From NCBI GenBank assembly GCA_012845835.1, contig JABAKD010000002.1, forward strand, positions 19,978,129 to 20,042,128: a DNA stretch of 64,000 nt, given 5' to 3'. How positions within the stretch are numbered: position 1 is the stretch's first letter; the number at the start of each line of letters is the position of its first letter. Shown here piece after piece: positions 53,201 to 61,645 of the stretch. The notes below the pieces were generated by a model. It made no database searches. It had not been told where the DNA came from and saw nothing but the letters and a program-made list of their open reading frames with translations. The stretch is from Undaria pinnatifida (Eukaryota; Sar; Phaeophyceae; Laminariales; Alariaceae). A program made the position numbers and the translations under genes.

Positions 53201-55801
53201 GCCACGGAACCACCGCCTTCTGGTCTGATCTCTTCACGGACCCGCCATCGCGCCGCCGCCGCCGCGGGAAACCCCCGACCTACCGCAGACTATGGGTTCG
53301 GACGCCGTCCGAAACCAACCGTATCCAGAAGATCTACATCTACCCGTCGACCGCACACGCCCCCGGCCGGGGCCCAACCAAGGCTTCCCCCGACGACAAC
53401 GCCTCCAGCTGCCGTCCCCACGCCGCCCGCGTCACCCGCACCAACCGCACCAAGACCGGCCCCTCCTTCGACGACTTCTCCGACGTCCCCATCAACACCG
53501 CCACTTCTGCTCCCGGATCCTGTTGTCGACCTCAACATCGACCCCCACCTCCTCGCCCGCGTTGAGCGCTACACCTACAGAGACTGGGCGCGCGAACAAC
53601 GCGCAGAGCCCGTGTGCTACGCCGCCATCCGCTTCCTATCGTTGGACTCCCCTTCTCCGCCGCCGGCTGACCTCTTGGATTCCATCCCCTCGGCCCAGCG
53701 CCCACTACTCTCCGACGTCCTCGCACTTGCCGCCAAAGGCAGACTCCACCGCACTGACGACGAAACAGCCCTCCTGGTCCAACGACCACCCACATCTCAA
53801 CCCGGGAACAGACTACCGCCACCCGCACCCTATCCCCCCCGCGTCTACGTTCCAATGCTGATGCGCCCCTGGGTGCTGAACACATGCCATGCCGACACCT
53901 CCCTACACCTTGGAGTTACCCGGACGGTTCGCATGCTGGCACGGTTTTACTGGTGGATCGGCATGGACGTCTCCGCCCGCTGGTGGATCCGCCGCTGCCT
54001 TCACTGCCAGGCGCGCAAGACCTCCCGACACACCATTCGCTGGCCGACCCTCTGCCTTCCTTTACCCAACGGCCCTGGCATCACCGTCAGAGTCGACTAC
54101 TTCGGGCCCCTACCTCTCACACCGCGCGGGAACGTGCACATCCTTTTATTTACCGACCGCTTCAGCCGCCGGGCCGACATGTTCGCTGTCTCGGCAGAGA
54201 ACTTCACGGCCGCCGGAACTGCCGACATCCTGCTCAACGAGTACATCCCTCTCTGGGGGTGCCCGGTGACGCTCCTCTCCGACAATGGTCAACAATTCAC
54301 CTCCAAGCTGGCAACCATCGTCTACGACCGCGTTGGCATCCGCAAGGTCAACACCAGCGCCTATCACCCCTGCACCAACGGCGGCGTCGAGCGGGTCAAC
54401 CATGTACTGGCCCAGATGCTCTCCATGGTTGGCAACGAGAAGCAAACCGACTGGGACGTACTACTGCCGCACGTGTCGGCGGCCTACAACAACTCTGTCA
54501 ACGCCGCCACCGGATTGGCGCCCAACGAGATCCACATCGGCCGCCTACCACGCCTCCCGCTCTCGGTCTTCGAACCCGAAAACATCGGCGGTCACCAGAG
54601 CCTGGATCGCGACCACCTAGTCTACATCAACCTTGCCACCGACCGGCAACAACGCGCCTACTCCCTCGTCCGAGAGCTCCACCGACTTACCGTCTCGCGT
54701 CTACAACGCCGCAACGCGCCCATCATGGCCGCCCTCCTCGCCTCCCCCCCTTTCTCCGTTGGCGGCTGGGCCTGGGTCTACAACTCCGCCTCCACTATCC
54801 GCCAGGGTGCCAAGAAGGGCACCGACGCAACCGTTCTGAAGACGAAACTCTCGTTGAACTGGAACGGGCCTTTCAAGATCCTCGCGGTGGGCCCGACTGC
54901 AGCCTCCGACACCCCCGACAACCGGCCGCTACAAGACAAGCTGCTTTTCCTCGATCTACCTTCAGACCTTCCGGGACGGGACTCCAAACCACGCGTCTCC
55001 GTCAAACGGTGCAAGCCCTGGCACAACCCCGACGACACCAGCGACATACCCAAGCACCTACCAGCGGACCTCACAACATACGTCCTCACAGCTTCCGCTG
55101 CCAAGTCCCCCCCCTACCACGTCACCCTCGACGACGTCACACCACCACCGGAGCGCCTTGAGGTTGAGCAAATCACCGGCCATCAACTCGTACGCGGCCG
55201 CGGCGGAGTCATCGCTGTCCTATACGAGACCCACTGGATCGGACTTCTCAGCCCCTCGTGGGAACGCGAGCTCGACCTCCAACACTTCAGGCGCCATATT
55301 TTACTCTACTGGTCCGGAAGACCGACACAACACCGTCAGACCAACCGCCTCTACCGCCAGATGCGCATCGGCGCCGCACACCGCGAGCTTTCCCGATCTC
55401 AGGGCCAACTCTTCCTCGCCCCCGGCTACACCCTGGTCCCCCGCGACCTTTGGCTTCGCAATTTCAGAAACTCCACCCTCCCCTCCGGGGCACACGTTTG
55501 GTACAAGGCACGTGACGGCCTCTGGTGGCTAGGCAAGATCGCTCACCGCGCGCCACCGAACGCCTCTTCGCGAACCCCCCCGGACCCTTCCCCGGGTAGT
55601 TCCTACATCATCAGGTTCCTAGACGACCCCGGCCCGATCAAGATCGACCTCCAGCCAGCTCGCTACACTACCGCCCGGAACGCCGTCTCCGGATCGTGGT
55701 GCCTTCAACGCCATGGGCATGGGAGCCTATCCCGTGGGGTGCTACGGAATTCTGATGCTTCCCGCGGTGCCCCTACCGTTCCAACTCCCCCCATTGGTTA
55801 G
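50291..55801 (+). CDS. Ty3/gypsy Pol polyprotein (PR-RT-RH-INT-chromo-Tudor-like)
   Basis: One uninterrupted frame. It is open from 50180 in the LTR, but its first in-frame ATG is at 50711, inside the protease; the start is therefore unknown and the coordinate given is the end of the LTR. In order: protease LLDTGSPQSF (about 50468-50497) and ILLGRDSW (50727); reverse transcriptase 51565-52165 with YLDD at 51998-52009; RNase H 52395-52820 (YCDAS, SDHKALENI). A Pro-rich linker follows, then the integrase HHCC finger (His 53888, CLHC 53996-54007). The integrase core has D at 54095, D at 54281 and E at 54389, with 35 residues between the last two. Then come GPF (54865), a chromodomain-like segment (55158-55320) and a Tudor-like one (55487-55674). 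All catalytic residues checked are present. No capsid or zinc-knuckle segment is seen. Confidence 0.92.
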   Translation: MWRRRHDGATNLYPATTAPTIPEHGPCLTSGILTVDDASFTTEVLVHSGPTAAKRCKLVALLDTGSPQSFITTAAVEQLKASRSATDECERQNSPRSWGGFGTSTPLSTSVSIRLSIQFKHHQTPTSALAVWACVVPAGTMQHPILLGRDSWMRFERRSYTTLPRQPQLPHQPPQPTLGELSLHHHDTNRASAFIPDDRYTDDVYHLRFAGTKVISLSSSPKLIKVNLVRQSGAPAFTGQYMVNMLPREDLLTDKEIFVSDGHQTIPLSGSTDLEPGDLLGTSLSPLVQVPLATLGHPSLDPPAPPPTPGVHALHDNIPVASENPPPANPHDPPTAPCPQLLARLDTDQRTSFLNLWDRLPPHLRDIIFDLHDSGWSPSVIDSLGDVLCEFPDVFSTSKTDFGSCSLMPFNITVPPDSEPVTSRPYRINPILAKKADAVLDQYLAAGLIQHSTSPYSSPMVAIPKKDGGVRITINYKKLNAISSLGQLPIPRVDEVLDSLGKGRIFSLFDLVSSFHQITIDKDTIPLTAFCTPDRLFEWLVMPQGSSASPGWFVKVINEVIKGLERVAAYLDDIIVFDPDPTDHVANIRALFGRLRKHRLKLSPSKAKIGATTADFLGHTISAGGYSPNSEKVAALTKMPMPTDKKQVRSLLGGINYYGKFLPNLPRRLRPINALLKQGATFDFTPAMEATIRAILHELTEPSILVYPDWDAVADDSRPFRLYCDASIDGFGATLEQEQLDGSVRPIIYISRATLDSERSWTPLDLEAGSIVWAIKRLRGHLWSTRFEIYSDHKALENIAKVGEHNARVRRWLEFLSAYNYTLKYRKGTANGNADFLSRLPQPATDADRTGRNRLTGPDTVGIYLIRPCGFAPNEPPTPGIGLGGLVSPPSRPIPTIQPLPFTADDYTDFRLLGPRMEHHGIPNNFVGPISTRDSTARPLVSSENAAVNTGAPPGSASRPPVVSPLSTIGATEPPPSGLISSRTRHRAAAAAGNPRPTADYGFGRRPKPTVSRRSTSTRRPHTPPAGAQPRLPPTTTPPAAVPTPPASPAPTAPRPAPPSTTSPTSPSTPPLLLPDPVVDLNIDPHLLARVERYTYRDWAREQRAEPVCYAAIRFLSLDSPSPPPADLLDSIPSAQRPLLSDVLALAAKGRLHRTDDETALLVQRPPTSQPGNRLPPPAPYPPRVYVPMLMRPWVLNTCHADTSLHLGVTRTVRMLARFYWWIGMDVSARWWIRRCLHCQARKTSRHTIRWPTLCLPLPNGPGITVRVDYFGPLPLTPRGNVHILLFTDRFSRRADMFAVSAENFTAAGTADILLNEYIPLWGCPVTLLSDNGQQFTSKLATIVYDRVGIRKVNTSAYHPCTNGGVERVNHVLAQMLSMVGNEKQTDWDVLLPHVSAAYNNSVNAATGLAPNEIHIGRLPRLPLSVFEPENIGGHQSLDRDHLVYINLATDRQQRAYSLVRELHRLTVSRLQRRNAPIMAALLASPPFSVGGWAWVYNSASTIRQGAKKGTDATVLKTKLSLNWNGPFKILAVGPTAASDTPDNRPLQDKLLFLDLPSDLPGRDSKPRVSVKRCKPWHNPDDTSDIPKHLPADLTTYVLTASAAKSPPYHVTLDDVTPPPERLEVEQITGHQLVRGRGGVIAVLYETHWIGLLSPSWERELDLQHFRRHILLYWSGRPTQHRQTNRLYRQMRIGAAHRELSRSQGQLFLAPGYTLVPRDLWLRNFRNSTLPSGAHVWYKARDGLWWLGKIAHRAPPNASSRTPPDPSPGSSYIIRFLDDPGPIKIDLQPARYTTARNAVSGSWCLQRHGHGSLSRGVLRNSDASRGAPTVPTPPIG
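50294..50310 (+). other. primer-binding site of the gypsy element
   Basis: TGGCGTCGTCGGCACGA begins three bases after the 5' LTR. It predicts a primer tRNA ending in about TGCCGACGACGCCA. Family B LTRs and TRIMs in this window share the first eleven bases. Confidence 0.85.
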
Positions 55802-57731
55802 TTTCGGGTGTTTTATCTGTTTTTGGTTATTCTACAGTAGTTTTGGGATTCGTCCTTCACGGTCAGCCTTCTACAACAGTTTCGATAGTCCTACCTCATG
55901 GTTAGGCCTTTCACCTACGGTAGCATTGGGAATGATTCTTCATAGTCAGCCTTCAACCTGCAGTAACTTGAGTGGTATTATCGTGGTCATTCTTCCGACC
56001 TACAGTGTTTTTTGTTTCGTCATGTCTTCTCGTGGTTAGCCTACAACCGTTATCAGGCTTTGAATTTGGTTTTAACATTGAGGTGTCCCTCGCAATACCT
56101 CCGCTTTTGGTTTGTCCTTCATACCAGCGTTTGCCTCTTTTTCTCACCATCATCGATTCCGCCTGTCCCACTCCGTGACGGCTGACAACTCGTGGTGGTA
56201 GAGCGGTACTCATAATTTTCTGCAATATGCAGTGTTTTAGGTACGCCCGTCTGACGACCCGGTCTTTCTTTGCCCCACTCTATGATGGCTATCGAACCAG
56301 GACCGCCTCGTACCTAGGGTGTGTTAAGGTGTTTCTCCCCCTCTCTTTTTTTTATATTTTTTTTTTGTTTTCTCTCTACCACTACGGTCTCCGCTAGTCT
56401 CGTTTCGTCCAGGCTTTCGAACCGTGGTCGTCTCGTTTTCTTCTTGTGTTTGTACTTTACGATTCCTCCGCCGATACTCGGTGACTTTGCCCCTAGGCGC
56501 TCGATCTTTGTGTTGTATCCTGACCGCCGCCGGTGCCGCTTTGCCCTGACGGCATCGCCGAGCTCTAGGCCTGATTGGTTTTCTGCGCACTTTGCCAAGT
56601 AGGGCCCCGGCAGCCTTGCAGACTTGCAAGACCACCGGAATGCCGGCCATTCTTTCTTTCTTTCTTGGTATTCTCGTGTTTTCTTCGTGTTTGGGTCACG
56701 GTAGCTTTTGCCGCCCCACAAGGCTGTCGACTTCTCAGTAACCATATTCCTGCCACGGTTGATCCCCTCGAACTGTGCTCAGGTTCCCGTGAACTTCCCA
56801 ATCACGGCGGTAATTATGCTCTCCCTTTCTTATGAGTCTTTTGGTTCCTGTTTTTTTCTTCTTGGTGTACACGTTGCGTTGCCATTCCACGCTATATGAC
56901 GCGCCAGTCGACCCCCCCTGTAGGCGTTGTTTTGGCATGCTAACTCCGTCGCTCAGCGCTGCTGACATTTTTTTTTCTGTGTTCGAACGAATTAGGTCGA
57001 TCCAATTGCGTACCTCTTTGGCTACCCTGACGTTCTGTTCGTGTTGGTTGAGTTACCTTGCTACGTTTGCCGGTTTTGTTCCCAGCGCAAACAGACCTCC
57101 CAAGTCGCCACGTTGTTCGTTCTACCAAGTGGTCCTAGCAGCCCCTTAGTTTTAGCAAGCCTTACGGCAACCTAGCAGCGTTCGTTTTGTCTTACGTGTT
57201 ATTTTTCATTTTCTTCGGGCTTTGGCCACGCGGCTACGCATAATGCCTCCCGGCCATATATACTTTCGAATTTGGGTGATGCCCCTTTGCGAGCTTTCGA
57301 GTAACCGACCCTGTTCGGCGTACGACTCTCCGTTCGCTCCCCCCTGGGCCCTACATAGATCGCTCCGGCAATATGTTTCTGTTTTCCCTTTGCTTTCGCT
57401 TTGATCTCTGCCTTTCTTAGCTGCCTTCCCTTTGTCTTCGGGTTTCCTTTTTGGTTTTAAGTTGTCAATACTCTACATAGGTTGCTCCATTCTGGTTTTC
57501 CGTTTTCCTCTCTCTTCCTGTGGCCTGCCTTTTAGCGATCTGCTTTATTAGTGAATAGCCCTATCCTTGGAGTTTAGGCCTCTTTACGAGGTGTGGGGGA
57601 ATCTATAGCCTCATGTGTTTGTTTCGAATAGCCGCATCTTCGACCTCCTTTCCCGGTCTTTTAGGATGAACGTTGTCGTCATCTTTCGACCGTCTTGAGG
57701 TCTGCATATACGACTATTCAGGGTGGGCTAA
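55802..57731 (+). other. 3' non-coding segment of the gypsy element
   Basis: About 1.9 kb of pyrimidine-rich DNA with no credible ORF on either strand. CTTC/TCAGCC...CCT phrases recur loosely near 55860-56000. The polypurine tract before the 3' LTR is short: AGGGTGGGCTAA ends at 57731. Confidence 0.7.
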
Positions 57732-58222
57732 TGTAATAGAGTGTCGGTATAGCGGGCAATAGGTTCGGTAAGATAGTCCGCAGAGTTACGGTCTATTGGC
57801 CACAAGAAGATTCCCTTAGAACGGAATATTCTTAGTGAAGCGGATAACCCGTAGAGAATAGCTAGCTTATACCACAAGAACGTTCTCGGTAATGGAACGT
57901 CCTCCTCTGGACAAGATAGGTAGAAGTAAGCGCGTTAAGCGCTCTTGGGAATATAGCACACCTAGGAGAACGTTCCTTGTACGTTCCATAGGTAAAGGTC
58001 CAGAAGAGAGCACAGCAGCAATGCTGGAGGGTGAAGCGAACTCTGTGAGCCTCACCCCACCCCCATGCTCTCACTCCTTCCCCTTTCCTGTCTCCTTCGA
58101 GCTTCTCATAGCTCAACGCCAGTAATAAGAAACCATCAAAGAAGAACCGGTGCTGTCTCCAAGCGAAGCTGATACCCCTGCGTCCCTTCCCTCCCAACAT
58201 CCGGCACCACGACTCCTTCACA
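57732..58222 (+). repeat. 3' LTR
   Basis: 491 bp. It is identical by eye to the 5' LTR except A to G at LTR position 32 (CAATAGGTTCGG here). Confidence 0.95.
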
Positions 58223-58406
58223 TATCTCGATTAACCTTTTGCAAGTGGTCAAACGGACTAATACCCCACTAATAACCTCAACACTGTTGCGCGGCGAGGC
58301 TCTTTTGATTGATGATGCGTGCGAAGGTGGCGCTATTATTAGGTGCCGTGGCGGTATCCACCGCTCATACGGCGGGACACGAGAAAACTGGTGGCGTAAT
58401 GTTAAG

Positions 58407-58492
58407 GTATTAGTGCCCGAGTGGTTAAGGGAATGGAGTGGGAACCCATTGATTGTGATTTCACGCGCGGGTTCGAGTCCTCCTGCAGCCAT
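58407..58492 (+). tRNA. tRNA-Ser-like pseudogene or chimera
   Basis: The body TGCCCGAGTGGTTAAGGG, long variable arm, GGGTTCGAGTCC and terminal TGCAGCCA look like a class II tRNA-Ser. The anticodon arm is ATGGA-GTGGGAA-CCCAT (GGG at the anticodon position, with one mismatch in the stem). The 5' strand of the acceptor reads GTATTAG and cannot pair with TGCAGCC. That 5' part matches TRIM LTR sequence (TGTTAAGGTATTAG), so an LTR end seems fused to a tRNA body. Probably non-functional. Confidence 0.6.
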
Positions 58493-58494
58493 TT

Positions 58495-58896
58495 GTTAAG
58501 GAATATATGGGGTATTAGTCGGTTTGACCACTTTGCAAAAGGTTAAATAACCAATAATAGCTTCCCAAACTAAGCCTCATATATAACACTCTTCCCCCCT
58601 GAAACGGCGGGATCGGAGGTCGGCCAGATATACGGGCGGACCTGTCATTTATCCAAGCCGTCTCATTCCCTGGGGTACCAGGGAGAGTATTTTTCGAGTT
58701 CGACATGGATGGATGAGGAAAATCTGAAAAGTTTATCATTGTGGATGGGGGGGATCGAACCCACGACCCAATAAAACCCATGTGGTCCTGCCGACGACGC
58801 CATTTGTTAAGGTATTAGACTATTTAATAGTAGTGGGGTATATTAGTCCGTTTGACCCCTTACTTGCTAGCTTACCCAAACTAAGCCGTATAAATA
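58495..58896 (-). mobile_element. TRIM copy T8, complete but diverged
   Basis: Runs from TGTTAAGGAATATATGG to GCCGTATAAATATA, with an extra TTTAATAGTAG in one LTR. The primer-binding end (GCCGACGACGCCA on the plus strand) and T-arm complement GATCGAACCCACGACCC are present. It begins three bases after the tRNA-Ser-like sequence. Confidence 0.85.
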
Positions 58897-59481
58897 TATA
58901 TAAAGTCATTCCTTGAATATCGAGTCATTCCTTGGTGTCATGGACTTTGGTCAGGAGTTTTTTGTCTCGGCCTAAGTATGCGATTCGCGGAACTGGAATT
59001 CTCGGTCGAATATGGCTTGGTTCGAGCGCCGCCTTCGGGGGGCGGCTCCAACGCCCCTCGCCCTGCCGTGTCCGTTCCGCACATCGACGTGAACGCGGAC
59101 GGGTGCCGAGCGAGACGAGCGAGTGTCGAGGAGGAATTTTGAAAAAATTGTTGAATCTTAATGGCTGCAACGCCTGAATGATTTACAAAATTGGCATCAT
59201 TTCCAAACGGTACGTGATAATGTTTGGATTTTTGCGGTGGCATACTCTCGAGCGTTAGTTTCTTTGCTGTACTTTTTCACTAGTTCGTTTGGTTTCTTGC
59301 TCGGCATTTTATTGCTTTTGTTTCTGCTCGTTTTGCCAGCTGGAAATTCAATTTTTTAGTGTGGGTTCACCTAAAACGTGACACAACTTACCGACGATAT
59401 CCAACAACTTCGTGACACAAATTACCGACGGCAAGACGTTTCGTGACAAAATAACTCCCAAATCATGATACTTTCACGTAT
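58897..59481. other. no gene seen
   Basis: Short open frames on both strands at 58925-59243. A short duplicated phrase, CGTGACACAA(C/A)TTACCGACG, occurs near 59378 and 59411. Confidence 0.4.
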
Positions 59482-60388
59482 CAGAATTTCGAGACAAAAC
59501 AAAGCAGGTAGAGCCGTCTCTTCGGCCTTTGGCCCTGGCTTTAGCACGGCCGCTGACACTCCAGGCAGCCTCTGCTGTAGGCATGAACGATCGCGGTTGA
59601 TTCGCAGCGAACTATCCCGCTGTGCTCGCTTCTATGTGGCCATTGTCCATGCCATTTCATGTCACCTCCCTTCTGTTTTGAGCTCGTCGTCGTACGGTTG
59701 AGGTACGAGGAAACCCGTACGTACTCGGTGAGAACAGCAGTATGTACGACGAGCATGAACGCCAACTGACGACATTGGCAAGCACAAAATAGCAGGTGTA
59801 GCAGCAGTAGCCGAAGGGCGAAACGTCTAGCACATAATGCAGCAACAAGTATCAACCAGAACTACAGCAGATAGCTCAAAGTGCAGTGCGAGTGCCGTTG
59901 GCAAGTTTAGTCGTACACGCATCACTCTGTCCAATATATAACAGAATTTCGAGACAAAACAAAGCAGGTAGAGCCGTCTCTTCGGCCTTTGGCCCTGGCT
60001 TTAGCACGGCCGCTGACACTCCAGCCAGCCTCTGCTGTAGGCATGAACGAGTGCGGTTGATTCGCAGCGAACTATCCCGCTGTGCTCGCTTCTATGTGGC
60101 CATTGTCCATGCCATTTCATGTCACCTCCCTTCTGTTTTGAGCTCGTCGTCGTACGGTTGAGGTACGAGGAAACCCGCACGTACTCGGTGAGAACAGCAG
60201 TATGTACGACGAGCATGAACGCCAACTGACGACATTGGCAAACACACAACAGCAGGTGTATCAGCAGTAGCCGAAGGGCGAAACGTCTAGCACATAATGC
60301 AGCAACAAGTATCAACCAGAACTACAGCAGATAGCTCAAAGTGCAGTGCGAGTGCCGTGGCAAGTTTAGTCGTACACGCATCACTCTC
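59482..60388 (+). repeat. 460-bp tandem duplication
   Basis: Two nearly identical copies (59482-59929 and 59942-60388) start CAGAATTTCGAGACAAAACA and end CGTACACGCATCACTCT, with a 12-base spacer. Only a few differences are visible (for example CAGGCAGCC/CAGCCAGCC and CGATCGCGG/CGAGTGCGG). The ends are not TG...CA, so an LTR pair is unlikely. The duplicated open frames on both strands have no recognised family. Confidence 0.92.
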
Positions 60389-60589
60389 AAGAGCCAACAA
60401 GAGGCAGGGCAGGGGCCCCCAACACAGAGACACGTGACAACCACGGCCAGCTGTCGATCGCGTAATTGGCCGGTAGTCCGTGCTTCGGTGGGTGTATCGG
60501 AAGTCGTTCGTAGTACTACTGCTGTAGACCGTCGAAAGACCACGTGACATGTGACATCCCGTTCTGGTGGCAGCCTCGCCAGTAGACCC

Positions 60590-61012
60590 CCCAAAATTTA
60601 TTAACCTTTTCTTTTTCTTGGCACCATGCACCCATTTCCTTTCCTTTCTCTTCTTTGTTCTTTGTTTCTTTTTTCCAATTGACTTGCGTCTGTTTTGCGT
60701 ATGCGTAGTGATAGATACTACGTGTGATATATACGTGGTAGTCTTTTGGGTGGCAGTCGGTTTTCCCAGGCGCGAGTAATGAGACGTATGCACCGGTATG
60801 GACCTGGCACATCGTATACTGACTCCCGATTTCACTTTTATATGTTTCTGTTGGAGGCATGAATTGCGTCAGCTGTGATTTATGCGTGCATCACCTTGGG
60901 TTGTTTTTGTTCTTCCCTAGGGTATTCCTCTGCTCCAGAGTGACTGGAACCAGTCCTGTGACCACGGACTGGATTGTGCGAGTTAATGTGAGAACGACAA
61001 CAACGACTGAAA
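60590..61012 (+). mobile_element. LINE 3'-end copy, plus strand
   Basis: Reverse-oriented relative of 47218-47640, sharing CCAATTGACTTGCGTCTG, GTAGTGATAGATACTACGTG, TTCACTTTTATATGTTTCTG and GAGTTAATGTGAGAA. The tail is degraded (CGACAACAACGAC). Confidence 0.83.
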
Positions 61013-61560
61013 TATTGCCTGTTTCTTGACCTTTCAGCTGCTTCCTGCAAATTTGGTTTTTCTGCCAACACGATTTTGAACCTTTTCGCGATTTTTCTTT
61101 GTTTTTGTCTAGTAAGTTGATTTGCCGCCAATTAGCCGCCTGTGCATTAGTTGCGGAACGGTCCAGCTCTAGCTTTTCTTTGATTACCACCATTTGTTTT
61201 GGAGTTGGCGAAGCTTCATCGGCTGAGATCTGGGCTTGGCTCATCAGCTCCACACCGCCCAGCACCCCATCGCAGCGCTATAGCTCACAGCAACGAAGCG
61301 CCGTGCAGTGCCCTGCGGCTCAGCTCAGCAGCGCACCGCAGCGCAGCGCTAGCTCAGCAGAGCGAAGCGCTATGCTTTGCCGTGCTCTGCCGTCGCGATC
61401 GTTCGTTGTTCATGATATCTAAAACTCCGCGTAGGCTGATATTTAGGTATTTTTGGCGCTTTATTCTATATCGCGTCAATCATCGTAATATCATACAATA
61501 TGGGGGAGGGAATGTAATCTCTATGCAAAGATCCTGTTTTGTTTTAATCAATTGTCAGCC
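61013..61560. other. GCAGC-rich segment, no confident gene
   Basis: The minus frame (61265-60891) gives a Lys/Gln-rich, helix-prone peptide (KQMVVIKEKLELDRSATNAQ) partly echoed near 45600. A GCAGCGCTAGCTCAGC-type stretch lies at 61260-61400. No family was recognised. Confidence 0.4.
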
Positions 61561-61561
61561 G

Positions 61562-61645
61562 GCCGCCCCGGTGGTCTAATGGTTTTACCCTCGAATACTA
61601 CTACTAACGTTTGGTTGTCCTTGAGTTCGACACCCACCACGATGA
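61562..61645 (+). repeat. tRNA-like sequence, probably SINE-derived
   Basis: GGTGGTCTAATGGTTTTACC looks like an A-box and D-arm, and GAGTTCGACACCC like a B-box. The spacing of about 50 bases fits a tRNA with a long variable arm. It is followed by poly-T and a poly-A/T stretch near 61660-61690. The stems pair poorly. Confidence 0.5.

Larger units (their letters stand above)
49800..58222 (+). mobile_element. intact Ty3/gypsy element, 8.4 kb, TATC target duplication
   Basis: Two 491-bp LTRs, a primer-binding site, one long pol frame and a 1.9-kb 3' non-coding segment. TATC flanks both ends (49796-49799 and 58223-58226). By eye the LTRs differ at a single base, so insertion is recent. No gag frame is present between LTR and protease or after pol. 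Chromodomain-like and Tudor-like segments at the C-terminus place it near the chromoviruses, where such domains direct integration to marked chromatin (family knowledge). Whether it is autonomous is unclear without gag. Confidence 0.93.
49068..58283 (+). mobile_element. TRIM copy T9, complete but split by two insertions
   Basis: The 5' LTR is 49068-49152. The primer-binding site begins at 49155, and the polypurine stretch TTTCAGGGGGGAAAG precedes the 3' LTR at 49355. That LTR breaks after TTTGGG (49375) for a LINE copy, resumes as TTGGGTAAGCTATC (49786-49799) and breaks again for the gypsy element. It finishes as TATCTCGATTAACC through ACCTCAACA (58223-58283). Without the inserts the element would be about 370 bp. 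Confidence 0.88.

Noticed and set aside
53884..55161. 425-codon Arg/Pro/His-rich frame inside the gypsy pol
   Set aside because: A shifted-frame shadow of the integrase region in GC-rich DNA.
59482..60388. The 460-bp pair as two LTRs of a small element
   Set aside because: The ends are not TG...CA, there are only 12 bases between copies, and there is no primer-binding site or polypurine tract.
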